NCBI RefSeq assembly: GCF_010672525.1
Contig: NZ_JAAHGH010000005.1
Location: 248,672-312,671, forward strand
Source: Okeania sp. SIO2B3
GTDB lineage: Bacteria > Cyanobacteriota > Cyanobacteriia > Cyanobacteriales > Microcoleaceae
Length of the DNA: 64,000 nt
Direction of reading: 5' to 3'
In this document: piece after piece, positions 1-7,761 of the stretch
Numbering within the stretch: the stretch's first letter is position 1
Layout: the number at the start of each line of letters is the position of its first letter
Made by a program: the position numbers and the translations under genes
The notes under the pieces: generated by a model
The model's input: only the letters and a program-made list of their open reading frames with translations
What the model was told of the DNA's origin: nothing
The model's database searches: none

Positions 1-60
1 TGGGGCAATGAATTAAAATAGTAATCTATTTACTTAGGATAAAATGAGTGTATCTTGTAT
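1..60. repeat. direct repeat, end of an earlier tandem copy
   Basis: The first 60 bases match 475-534 with only a few differences (period 474 bp). At 475 the segment covers the last codons and stop of a solute-binding-protein remnant plus its 3' flank, so the window opens at the tail of another copy of the same gene end. Positions 61-218 hold a fragment of the hairpin element seen elsewhere (around 127-170) and pyrimidine-rich text. Confidence 0.8.
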
Positions 61-218
61 ATTTCATATCAGTTATTAGTACCTATGCAATCAGGAGACT
101 TGACCTGGGCGAATATTCTCTTTTTTTGATCCCCTTAACAGGGGAGCCGCATACCCACAATTTCTCGGTAAAAATACTTTTTTCCTATTCCCTGTTCCCT
201 ATTCCCTCCATACCTAAA

Positions 219-485
219 GCGGAAATTAATTGGCGTACTGCTACATCTTATGATGCGACTAAAACTATTATTAAAGCTGTAGATGAAATGATGGGGAATT
301 ATTCTCGTAAACAGTTACAAAGAATCTTATCTAATCCCAATTTTTCCCTAGAAGGAGTAACTGGAAAAATTAGATTTAGGGAGTCAGGCGATTGGCAGTT
401 TTTCGAGAAGGATAAACCACTGTTAGTTCAAGTAAAATCTAATGCTAAATCTGGAAAATATGAATTTGTAATTCTGGGGCAATGA
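219..485 (+). pseudogene. C-terminal remnant of a solute-binding protein gene
   Basis: The roughly 88 codons from 219 translate to a peptide starting AEINWRTATSYDA and ending NAKSGKYEFVILGQ. It is clearly homologous to the last part of the solute-binding protein encoded at 629-2212 (AEINWRTATSYDAAKTII and NAKSGKYEFII there). The open frame extends upstream to about 48, but that part is repeat-derived and unrelated to the family. No ribosome site precedes it. I read it as a decayed or duplicated gene end, left by tandem duplication and deletion. It keeps a clean stop codon directly after the family's natural end, which the full-length neighbour has lost. Confidence 0.75.
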
Positions 486-628
486 ATTAAAATAGTAATT
501 TATTTGCTTAGGATAAAATAGGTGTATCTTGTATCTGTAAAAAAACTTTATTCTCTACTCCCTATTCCCTATTCCTTAAAACCGATAATTTTTTTGGCTT
601 TATTTAAAATAGATATTTACCCGATAAA

Positions 629-2212
629 ATGACTCAACAAAATATTTGGCATAAATTTATTCACCGAGCCAAGCTACCCTTAGAATTGGCAGGATTATTC
701 ATTGCAGCTATTCTCCTATTCCAGGATGTAGGAGACTTAATAATTCCCTTTCTAACTCAAGATGTTCCAAAAATTAATAATAGTATTGGAGAAAAAACCA
801 TGTTTCCTTCTGGGGAAATATCCGCAGAAAAAGAATTAGGAATGAGAGAGATAAAAGAGAAAAGATTTAACAGTGCTATTTCCTATTTCCGCAAATCTCT
901 TAATTTCAAAAAAAATGACCCAGAGACAGTAATTTTTTTGAATAATTCCATCGCTCAAGCAAAAAAAGTCAATCAAAACAGAAAAATATTAGAAATAGCA
1001 GTTAGTATTCCTGCTCATGGAGAAGCTAATGTTGCAGCAGAAATTTTACGGGGAGTTGCTCAAGCTCAAAGTGAATTTAATTGTGGTTTAGCTGAAATTT
1101 CCCTAGCTATCAAAGATACTCAACATCAATTAAATTGCCAAGGTAGTCTCAATGGTAAATTTTTACAAGTCACAATTGTTGACGATAAAAATGAGCCAGA
1201 AACTGCTAAAAAAGTTGCTAAATATTTAGTCAAACAAAAAGATATTATCGCCATTATTGGTCACTACTCTAGTCCAATGACTCTCAGTGCGGGAGAAATT
1301 TATAACAAAAATAAATTAGTCGCAATTTCTCCTACTAGCACCTCAACTATCTTATCGAATTTTAGTAAGTTTGTATTTAAGATTTCTCCTAGCGATAAAC
1401 TAGCCGCTCAAGCTTTATTTGAGTATTTCGAGGAACTTGGAAAATCTCAAAAAGTAGCAGTAGCTTATGTAAAAAATAATGAATATAGTGAATCTCTGAA
1501 GCAAGAATTTGAGACATTCCTACTACCGAAAAAATTTGTGCATCAATGTTACTTGAATGATGGAAATTTTAGCACTCAAGATTGTATTGAACAGGCAAAA
1601 AATCAAGGCGCTGAAGTAATGTTATTAGTTCCGACAACTAAAACTCTGACTAATGCCATTGGAGTAATTGATAATGCTAAAGGATTAAAATTACTAGGGG
1701 GAGATTCTGTTTATAATTATCGAGTTGTAAATGATGCTGGAGAAGAAGCAAATCAGAATAATTTGACAGTTGCTATTCCTTGGCATCGTCACCCTAACTC
1801 TCAATTTAATCAAACAGCTCAAAAGTTTTGGAATGCTGAAATTAATTGGCGTACTGCTACTTCTTATGATGCAGCAAAAACTATTATTAAAGCTCTCGAT
1901 AAAAGTAATGGTAATTATTCCCGTAAAAAATTACAAAGAATTTTATCTAGTGGTGATTTTGATGTAGAAGGAGTAACAGGAAAAATTAGATTTGGGGAGT
2001 TAGGCGATCGCCAGTTTCTCGATATAGGTAAATCAGTATTAGTTCAAGTAAAACCTAATGCTAAATCTGGGAAATATGAATTTATTATCTTGGAGGAGGA
2101 GAGTAGAGGGATGGGGAGATGGGGAGATGGGGAGATGGGGAGATTCGTAAGTAGCACAATTTTTGTCTTTCATATTACTTCTTTCTTCTCAATTCTTACT
2201 TTTAACTTTTGA
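629..2212 (+). CDS. membrane-anchored branched-chain-type solute-binding protein
   Basis: 527 codons. Residues about 17-40 form one hydrophobic segment after a short basic start, so the rest probably lies in the periplasm as an anchored protein. A short TPR-like helix pair (about 70-110) precedes a Leu/Ile/Val-binding-protein fold of the ABC receptor family (about 129-485; 'AVSIPAHGEAN', 'IIGHYSSPMTLSAG', 'AISPTSTS'). Known family role: binding amino acids or other small ligands, either for ABC transport or as a sensor input. No permease or ATPase gene lies nearby, so sensing is as likely as uptake. The family domain ends near base 2095. The last about 36 residues are translated from low-complexity GGGGAGATGG and from the first copy of a 50-bp tandem repeat, so the native stop appears to be lost. 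Confidence 0.8.
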   Translation: MTQQNIWHKFIHRAKLPLELAGLFIAAILLFQDVGDLIIPFLTQDVPKINNSIGEKTMFPSGEISAEKELGMREIKEKRFNSAISYFRKSLNFKKNDPETVIFLNNSIAQAKKVNQNRKILEIAVSIPAHGEANVAAEILRGVAQAQSEFNCGLAEISLAIKDTQHQLNCQGSLNGKFLQVTIVDDKNEPETAKKVAKYLVKQKDIIAIIGHYSSPMTLSAGEIYNKNKLVAISPTSTSTILSNFSKFVFKISPSDKLAAQALFEYFEELGKSQKVAVAYVKNNEYSESLKQEFETFLLPKKFVHQCYLNDGNFSTQDCIEQAKNQGAEVMLLVPTTKTLTNAIGVIDNAKGLKLLGGDSVYNYRVVNDAGEEANQNNLTVAIPWHRHPNSQFNQTAQKFWNAEINWRTATSYDAAKTIIKALDKSNGNYSRKKLQRILSSGDFDVEGVTGKIRFGELGDRQFLDIGKSVLVQVKPNAKSGKYEFIILEEESRGMGRWGDGEMGRFVSSTIFVFHITSFFSILTFNF

Positions 2213-2385
2213 CTCTTAACTTATAACTTCCTTCCTTCTCAATTCTTACTTTTAACTTTTGACTCTTGACTTATAACTTCCTTCCTTCTCAATTCTTACT
2301 TTTAACTTTTGACTCTTGACTTATAACTTCCTTCCTTCTCAATTCTTACTTTTAACTTTTGACTTTTGACTTATAACTCTTGACT
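2186..2385. repeat. four tandem copies of a 50-bp repeat
   Basis: TTCTCAATTCTTAC recurs at 2186, 2236, 2286 and 2336, an exact 50-bp period. Each unit continues with TTTTAACTTTTGACTC and TTATAACTTCC. The array and its CTTCC-rich extension to about 2440 fill the gap between the two SBP genes. The last codons and stop of the upstream gene lie in the first unit. Confidence 0.9.
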
Positions 2386-2463
2386 TATAACTTCCTTCCC
2401 TCTTCCTTCTTCCTTCTTCCCTCTTACTTCTTACTTATAAATTAATTAAAATAGGATGCAACT

Positions 2464-4638
2464 ATGAGTATTATAAAGATTAAACTTCTTGAAACTGAAG
2501 CCCCTGGATTTCATGTAACTCTCACTGCCAACGATGGTAAATTTGATTCTATTGATGGTTTTTTACCAGCTTTACCACCAGAATTAGAATCATCATTGAG
2601 TAATTGGCAGTTAGCTTATCACCAATTAGAAAAAGTTCGTAAAATTTCTACTAGAATTAGTCCCAAAAAAACTATTTCTTTCTCCAGTTCAGAACAAAGA
2701 AAACTGGTAAAAACTCAGATTAATAAATGGCTAGATTCTGACGATAGTCGATGGCGACCAATCCGAGAAGAATTAATTTCTGTATTTAGTTCATTGCAAA
2801 ATTCTGAGTCAGAAATTCGTGTATTTCTAGATGCAAAAAATCCTAAACTACGACGACTACCTTGGCAAGAATGGGGTTTATTAGCATCTCGGTTTCCTCA
2901 AGCAGAAATTGCTATGAGAGTCAGAGGAAAAGGTGCATTAAAACCTGCTCCTAATCATGGCAAACTCAGAGTGCTTTTAGTCGTAGGAAAAAGTGCCGGG
3001 ATTAATACTGATTTAGATGTAGAAATAGTGCAAAAACTACAAGAAAAAGGAGCAGAAATTATCTGCTTAAAACAGCCCAGTAGAGAAAAATTTGCCAATA
3101 CTCTCAGAGAAGAATCAGGTTATCATATCTTTATTTTTTCTGGTCATAGTCGCAGTGAAGAAGATGGTACAATTGGCTGGATTTCTCTCAACGACAGTGA
3201 CGAATTAAGTATTGACGAATTCAAGAATTCTCTCAGATATGTAATAGATAAAGGATTACAATTAGCAATATTTAATTCCTGTGATGGTTTAGGATTAGCT
3301 AGTCAATTAGCTCAGTTAAGTTTGCCTCGTAGTATTGTCATGCGAGAACCCATATCTGATGAAGTAGCAGTCAAATTTTTAGAATATTTCTTTGAGGAAT
3401 TTACTAAAAATAAATCCTTATTTAGTTCTGTTCATACTGCTAGAGAACGTCTCGAATATTTTGAATCTGATTATCCAGGGGCAATGTGGTTACCAACAAT
3501 ATGTATTCGAGAGTCAGCATTAGATAAACCTTTAACTTGGCAACAAATTACTGGCAACTTAATCGAGACTCCCCAAACTTCATTACGGAATAAAAGAATT
3601 TTCTTATTATTAGGAACTATAAGTTTATTGATTATTGGTGGGGTAATTTTCTCGCTGATTAGTGGAGAAAAAACACCTGAACAAGATTTCGTAAATTCTC
3701 CCTGTCCGCAACAACCCATCCAAAATAAACCCCCCACAGAAAATCAAATCAAATCTGTCAGATGTTTTGCTTATATTCCTGATGTTCCTGATGGTAAATG
3801 GCTACATGGATCTAGTACAACTTGGGCGCCAATTCGCAGTAAAATTAATCCAAAAATTCAAGCAATCTTTCCAGAATTTCAGTTAAATTACAGACAACAT
3901 CCGAGTTTACCTCCTGGTTCAGGAACTGGAATTAAAATGCTATTAGAAGGTCAAATTTCTTTTGCTGAATCTTCACGACCTTTGACAGATACTGAATTGC
4001 AAATCGCCAGAAATAGAGGTTTTCAACTAAAGCAAATTCCTGTTGCTATGGATGGCATTGCTATAGTAGTTCATCCCGAACTTGATATTGAAGGTTTAAC
4101 CTTAAAACAACTCCAAGAAATCTATACTGGTAAGATTAAAAACTGGAGCGAAGTAGGAGGACCTAATATTGAAATTATTCTCTATACTCGTCCTTTGAAT
4201 AGTGGTACAACTCCTTTCTTTCAAGAAAACATTTTAGGTAACAAAGAATTTAGTGAAAATGTAGCTTTGGTTCCCACTACTACTCAAGCTTTACGAGAGG
4301 TAACTGCAAATAAAGGAGGAATTTATTTTGCCACAGCTTCAGAAATTATTCCTCAGTGTGGCGTGAAACCTTTATCAATTGCCTATCGATCGGGAGGTAC
4401 TTTTGTTCCTCCTTATAAAGGTGAATTTGTGCCACCAGAAAATTGTCCTGAACAGCGTAACCAACCAAATTTAGAAACATTTGAAAATGGAACATATCCG
4501 ATTTCGAGACGGTTATTTGTGATTGTGAAAAAAGATGGTTCTTTTGATGAAAAAGCTGGAGAAGCTTATGGAAATTTACTGTTGACAGATGAAGGGCAAA
4601 AATTAATTGAAGAAGCTGGATATAGTCCAATTCGTTAA
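2464..4638 (+). CDS. CHAT-domain protease fused to a PstS-like solute-binding domain
   Basis: 724 codons with three parts. Residues about 165-350 are a CHAT (caspase-like) domain: the likely catalytic pair is His228 in 'FSGHS' and Cys273 in 'FNSCDG', and the domain ends with the typical 'GAMWLPTICIRE'. Residues about 378-400 form a single membrane segment. Residues about 443-720 are a phosphate-binding-protein (PstS-like) fold with 'GSSTTW', 'GSGTGIKMLLEG', 'FAESSRPL' and 'LNSGTTPFFQ'. Residues 1-160 resemble nothing I can name, though they are common ahead of cyanobacterial CHAT domains. The topology predicts a cytoplasmic protease tied to a periplasmic ligand sensor. No pst transporter gene is adjacent. 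Ligand and substrate are unknown. ATG at 2464 follows a weak AGGATG stretch. Confidence 0.85.
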   Translation: MSIIKIKLLETEAPGFHVTLTANDGKFDSIDGFLPALPPELESSLSNWQLAYHQLEKVRKISTRISPKKTISFSSSEQRKLVKTQINKWLDSDDSRWRPIREELISVFSSLQNSESEIRVFLDAKNPKLRRLPWQEWGLLASRFPQAEIAMRVRGKGALKPAPNHGKLRVLLVVGKSAGINTDLDVEIVQKLQEKGAEIICLKQPSREKFANTLREESGYHIFIFSGHSRSEEDGTIGWISLNDSDELSIDEFKNSLRYVIDKGLQLAIFNSCDGLGLASQLAQLSLPRSIVMREPISDEVAVKFLEYFFEEFTKNKSLFSSVHTARERLEYFESDYPGAMWLPTICIRESALDKPLTWQQITGNLIETPQTSLRNKRIFLLLGTISLLIIGGVIFSLISGEKTPEQDFVNSPCPQQPIQNKPPTENQIKSVRCFAYIPDVPDGKWLHGSSTTWAPIRSKINPKIQAIFPEFQLNYRQHPSLPPGSGTGIKMLLEGQISFAESSRPLTDTELQIARNRGFQLKQIPVAMDGIAIVVHPELDIEGLTLKQLQEIYTGKIKNWSEVGGPNIEIILYTRPLNSGTTPFFQENILGNKEFSENVALVPTTTQALREVTANKGGIYFATASEIIPQCGVKPLSIAYRSGGTFVPPYKGEFVPPENCPEQRNQPNLETFENGTYPISRRLFVIVKKDGSFDEKAGEAYGNLLLTDEGQKLIEEAGYSPIR

Positions 4639-4942
4639 TGTTTTAAAGAAGGAAGAAGGAAGAAGGAAAAAGCAGATAGTCCAGTAGGGTGCGTTAATGA
4701 AATGTAACGCACCATCTATGGACAAAAAGAAACCAAACCATTCTTAACCCATCAGGTGCGGTGCGTTACGCTAGCGCTAACACACCCTACCAATAGCTCA
4801 ACGGACATGGTAATAAATTTAATTCCTAGAATTTTGCATAAATTTTTCGGTTGTGCCTGATAAATTAGTAAATCTTCATTTGGGAACCTTCTCTATCTAT
4901 AGATATATGGTTGCCCAATTCAGGTATCGCAGGAGAAATTAG
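4639..4942. other. intergenic, dispersed GTAGGGTGCGTTA palindromic repeat
   Basis: After a GAAGAAGG tract the gap holds two related palindromic blocks: GTAGGGTGCGTTA with TAACGCACC (4684-4713), and GTGCGTTACGCTAGCGCTAAC with ACACCCTACC (about 4760-4795, the first arm running one base beyond GTGCGTTACGCTAGCGCTAA). From about 4818 the upstream part of the duplicated unit begins. No gene seen. Confidence 0.7.
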
Positions 4943-5809
4943 ATGGAAATAGTTAAGCAGACTGAAAAAGAACTGGTTTTTCAAAATCGATTATCTTATG
5001 GTTGTGCCTTTTTATTCGCTTTTCCCTGGGTAGGAATATCGTTGCTTTTCAGTTTAGTAAAATTATCAGATATGGAAGTAATTAAAGTTTCGTGTCAACG
5101 AGTCGAACCAACTCAAGTTAATTGTCAGGTCAATAACTCAGAGTATTTAGGTTTAATCCCATATTCTTCTACTTCCTTGACTCGGGTAACAGAAGCCAAA
5201 TTGAATTCGCGGAAGAGTCAGGCTAGTGATGGTTACACTTCTTTTAATCATTTTGTGACCTTAGTAACTAAAACAGGAAAAGAAGTTGTCAGTTGGCAGA
5301 GTATTTCATCTGTCAATGATGTTAGGGGTTACCCTCAAGAAATGATTGATATGGCGACAAAAATTAACACATTTATCAATAATTCAACTGAGCCATCTCT
5401 GCTTATTCAGTACGATCTACGTTGGAAAAAGGAAAACCTGATACCTTTAGCTATCGGCATTACTTTTCTTGGAATAGGAGTTTTACTTCTGTATACACTT
5501 TTGTATCTAAAAGTCATTACACTTAACAAAAGTGAACGACTATTAACCTACAAAATCTATTCTTTATTGGGTATCAAAACCAAACATTATTCCTTTGCCC
5601 AAATCAAAGAGTTAATTCTAGACAGTTATACAGATAGCGATGGAGATAAATCCTGTAGCTTAGAGTTAGTATTACCAGCAGAAAATCAAAATCATCAGTT
5701 TAAAATTCCTTTAATATTATATGATTCTGACATTGAAAAAGTTAAAAAATTAGCTAATGTTGTTGCTAATTTTATCGATAAGCCCTATCAATATTTGTCA
5801 AATAAGTAA
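4943..5809 (+). CDS. two-pass membrane protein, tandem paralogue A
   Basis: 288 codons with AGGAGA eight bases before the ATG. Hydrophobic segments lie at about 20-40 and 167-192. Between them is a polar domain of about 120 residues ('VSCQRVEPTQVNCQV', 'FVTLVTKTGKEVVSWQ'). After the second segment comes a C-terminal domain with 'KHYSFAQIKELILDS' and 'LELVLPAENQN', which reads like a PH-like or photosystem-assembly-type membrane-associated beta fold. The two cysteines flanking 'QRVEPTQVN' are conserved in both paralogues and could pair if the loop is periplasmic. I cannot name the family. It lies inside the same-strand group of SBP genes. The function is unknown. Confidence 0.8.
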   Translation: MEIVKQTEKELVFQNRLSYGCAFLFAFPWVGISLLFSLVKLSDMEVIKVSCQRVEPTQVNCQVNNSEYLGLIPYSSTSLTRVTEAKLNSRKSQASDGYTSFNHFVTLVTKTGKEVVSWQSISSVNDVRGYPQEMIDMATKINTFINNSTEPSLLIQYDLRWKKENLIPLAIGITFLGIGVLLLYTLLYLKVITLNKSERLLTYKIYSLLGIKTKHYSFAQIKELILDSYTDSDGDKSCSLELVLPAENQNHQFKIPLILYDSDIEKVKKLANVVANFIDKPYQYLSNK

Positions 5810-6092
5810 TCATTTTTTTTGAATGCTTTGGGTTAGTTTAGTAGAATGGAAATGTCTATACATTTAAAATTTTAAGTTTTGTAAACCATACTGGTAATAT
5901 CTGTAAAATTGCCATGTTTTGTTGATGAATAATACAGTAAGGCGCTTTGATTTCTGACAATTTATTCCTAGCTAGATCGAATTTTGCATAAATTTCTCCT
6001 ATGTGCCTGATAAATTAGTAAATCTTCATTTGGAGACCTTCTCTATCTGTAGATATATGGTTGCCCAATTCAGGTATCACAGGAGAAATTAT

Positions 6093-6950
6093 ATGGAAGT
6101 AGTTCAGGAGACTGAAAAAGAAATTATTTTTCAAGATAGATCATCTTTTGGTTGTGTCTTTTTGTTCTTAGTTTTTCCCTTTGTACTAAGATCGTTGGGT
6201 TTGAGTTTATTAATTTTATCGGAGATGGGAGTAATTAAGGTTTCGTGTCAACGGGTCGAACCAACTCAAGTTAATTGTCAGGTCAATAGCTCAAAGTATT
6301 TAGGTTTAATCCAAGGTTCTTCTAATTCCTTGACTCGGGTAACAGAAGCCAAATTTAATTCCCAAAATGATAGTTATGGCAGTAATTATTTTGTGACATT
6401 GGTAACTCAAACAGGAAAAGAAGTTGTCAGTTGGCAGGGTAATTCATATACCAATGGTGTTAAGGGTTACCCTCAAGAAATGAATGAAATGGTGGAAAAA
6501 ATTAACACATTTATCAAGAATTCAACTGAACCATCTCTGCTTATTCAGTACGATATACGTTGGAAATGGAAAAACCTGATGTCTTTAGCTCTCAACATTA
6601 CCTTTATTGGAATAGCAGTTTTACTTCTAGGTAAACCTTATTATCTAAAAATCATTACACTTAACAAAAGTGAAGGACAATTAACCTACAAAATCTCTTC
6701 TTTATTGGGATTGTATACTAAAACCAAACACTATTCTTTTGCCCAAATCAAAGAATTAATTCTAGACAGTGACACAAATAGCGATGGAGATAAATTCTAT
6801 AGCTTAGAGTTAGTATTACCTGCAGAAAATCAAAATAATCAGTTAAAAGTCCCTTTAAGAAAATATTATGACATTGAAAGAAGTAAAAAAGCAGCCACAA
6901 TATTATCTGATTTTATCGAGATACCCTATCAAGACTTGTCAAATGAATAA
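6093..6950 (+). CDS. two-pass membrane protein, tandem paralogue B
   Basis: 285 codons. An in-frame ATG also exists at 6003, but 6093 is chosen because it carries AGGAGA eight bases upstream and aligns exactly with the start of paralogue A; the extra 30 codons would be translated from the duplicated 5' flank. Architecture matches A: membrane segments at about 18-42 and 167-188, the 'VSCQRVEPTQVNCQV' loop, and the C-terminal 'KHYSFAQIKELILDSD' domain. It differs mainly in the first membrane segment and loop lengths. Conservation of the shared cysteines and of the C-terminal domain suggests both copies are under selection. Function unknown. Confidence 0.8.
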   Translation: MEVVQETEKEIIFQDRSSFGCVFLFLVFPFVLRSLGLSLLILSEMGVIKVSCQRVEPTQVNCQVNSSKYLGLIQGSSNSLTRVTEAKFNSQNDSYGSNYFVTLVTQTGKEVVSWQGNSYTNGVKGYPQEMNEMVEKINTFIKNSTEPSLLIQYDIRWKWKNLMSLALNITFIGIAVLLLGKPYYLKIITLNKSEGQLTYKISSLLGLYTKTKHYSFAQIKELILDSDTNSDGDKFYSLELVLPAENQNNQLKVPLRKYYDIERSKKAATILSDFIEIPYQDLSNE

Positions 6951-7243
6951 TCATTTTTTTTGAATGCTTTGGGTGAGTTGAGTAGAATAGAAATGTCTAT
7001 ACATTTAAAATATTAAGTTTTGTAAACAATGTCGATAATATCTGTAAAATTGCCATGTTTTGTTGATGAATAATAGAGTAAGACGCTTTGAGTTCTTACT
7101 ATTTATTCCTAGCTAGATCGAATTTTGCATAATTTTCCAGAAACTAGCTGATTAATAAGTATAAAGAAAAATAGACACTTAATATATGACGTCAATTATT
7201 AGAGTGCCTATCGAAAATTATATCAATCTCAAATAGGTGAAAT

Positions 7244-7447
7244 ATGATGATGAAAATAGGCGAAATTCTAATCCGCAGACAATTAATTTCTGAAGTTCAA
7301 TTAAATCAAGTAATAGATATTCAGACTTCATGTCATCAAAAAATTGGTGAGCTTTTATTATTTCAAGGTTGGATTAGAGAAGATGATTTAGAAGCAGCTT
7401 TAAGAGAACAATATTGGCGAGAAAATGGTTATTGGATAATTGATTAA
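7244..7447 (+). CDS. small MshEN-like protein
   Basis: 67 codons. 'GEILIRRQLISEVQLNQVID' followed by 'KIGELLLFQGWIREDDLEAAL' has the two-helix pattern of the MshEN / GspE N-terminal domain (G-x-L-L-x-x-x-x-I-x-x-x-x-L). In type II secretion and type IV pilus ATPases that domain, often repeated, binds c-di-GMP or partner proteins. Here it stands alone with no ATPase. Stand-alone copies of this type are known in cyanobacteria without a settled role. Three ATG codons in a row start the frame; AGGTG lies upstream. A GAAGAAGG tract begins right after the stop. Confidence 0.65.
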   Translation: MMMKIGEILIRRQLISEVQLNQVIDIQTSCHQKIGELLLFQGWIREDDLEAALREQYWRENGYWIID

Positions 7448-7650
7448 GGAAGAAGGAAGAAGGAAGAAGGAAGAAGGAACTTATAAGTCAAAAGTTAAAA
7501 GTCAAAAGTCAAAAGTAAGAAGGAAGTTATCAGTCAAAAGTAAGAAGGAAGGAGGAAGAAGGAAGAAAGCATTTACAGGACTTACGCAAATTGACCTGTA
7601 GGGGCGAATGGCATTCGCCCTTGCTATATGTAGAGTCCCTTTTTTTATAG
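7448..7650. repeat. polypurine tract and a miniature-element remnant
   Basis: 7446-7575 is a GAAGAAGG / GTCAAAAGTAAGAAGG tract, on the mRNA strand of the gene it follows. From 7576, AGGACTTACGCAAATTGACC with a nested GGGGCGAATGGCATTCGCCC-type palindrome and TATATGTAGAGTCC matches, inverted, the element at about 34824-34890. This resembles the AGGACTTACGCA miniature elements near 26-27 kb with a REP-like palindrome inside. Confidence 0.7.
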
Positions 7651-7673
7651 AGGCAAAAACAGATTATTCATAA

Positions 7674-7702
7674 AGGCATTCTACAGGATGCCTATTTTTT
7701 TT
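7674..7702 (+). terminator. Rho-independent-type terminator
   Basis: AGGCAT and ATGCCT form a perfect 6-bp stem (7674-7679, 7688-7693) around an 8-base loop, followed by A and eight Ts. It lies 60 bp before the next gene and would end transcription from the upstream set. Confidence 0.6.
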
Positions 7703-7761
7703 GCATAAAAAGGGAGAAAAAGACTGATTAATAAATATAGTTCAATTACTATCACAGAAAA

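Larger units (their letters stand above)
4818..7137. repeat. tandem duplication, about 1150-bp unit
   Basis: The two membrane-protein genes starting at 4943 and 6093 lie 1150 bp apart and share their 5' flank (TTGCCCAATTCAGGTATC, AGGAGAAATTA before the ATG) and 3' flank (TGAATGCTTTGGGT, TCTATACATTTAAAAT, GATCGAATTTTGCATAA). The duplicated unit therefore covers the gene and both flanks. Protein copies have diverged while flanks remain close, so the duplication is not brand new. Confidence 0.9.

Noticed and set aside
48-485. 145-codon open frame as a whole gene
   Set aside because: Only codons from 219 on are related to a protein family; the first part is repeat text and there is no ribosome site.
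2464-4638. high-affinity phosphate uptake gene pstS
   Set aside because: The SBP domain is fused behind a CHAT domain and membrane segment, and no pstC, pstA or pstB is near.
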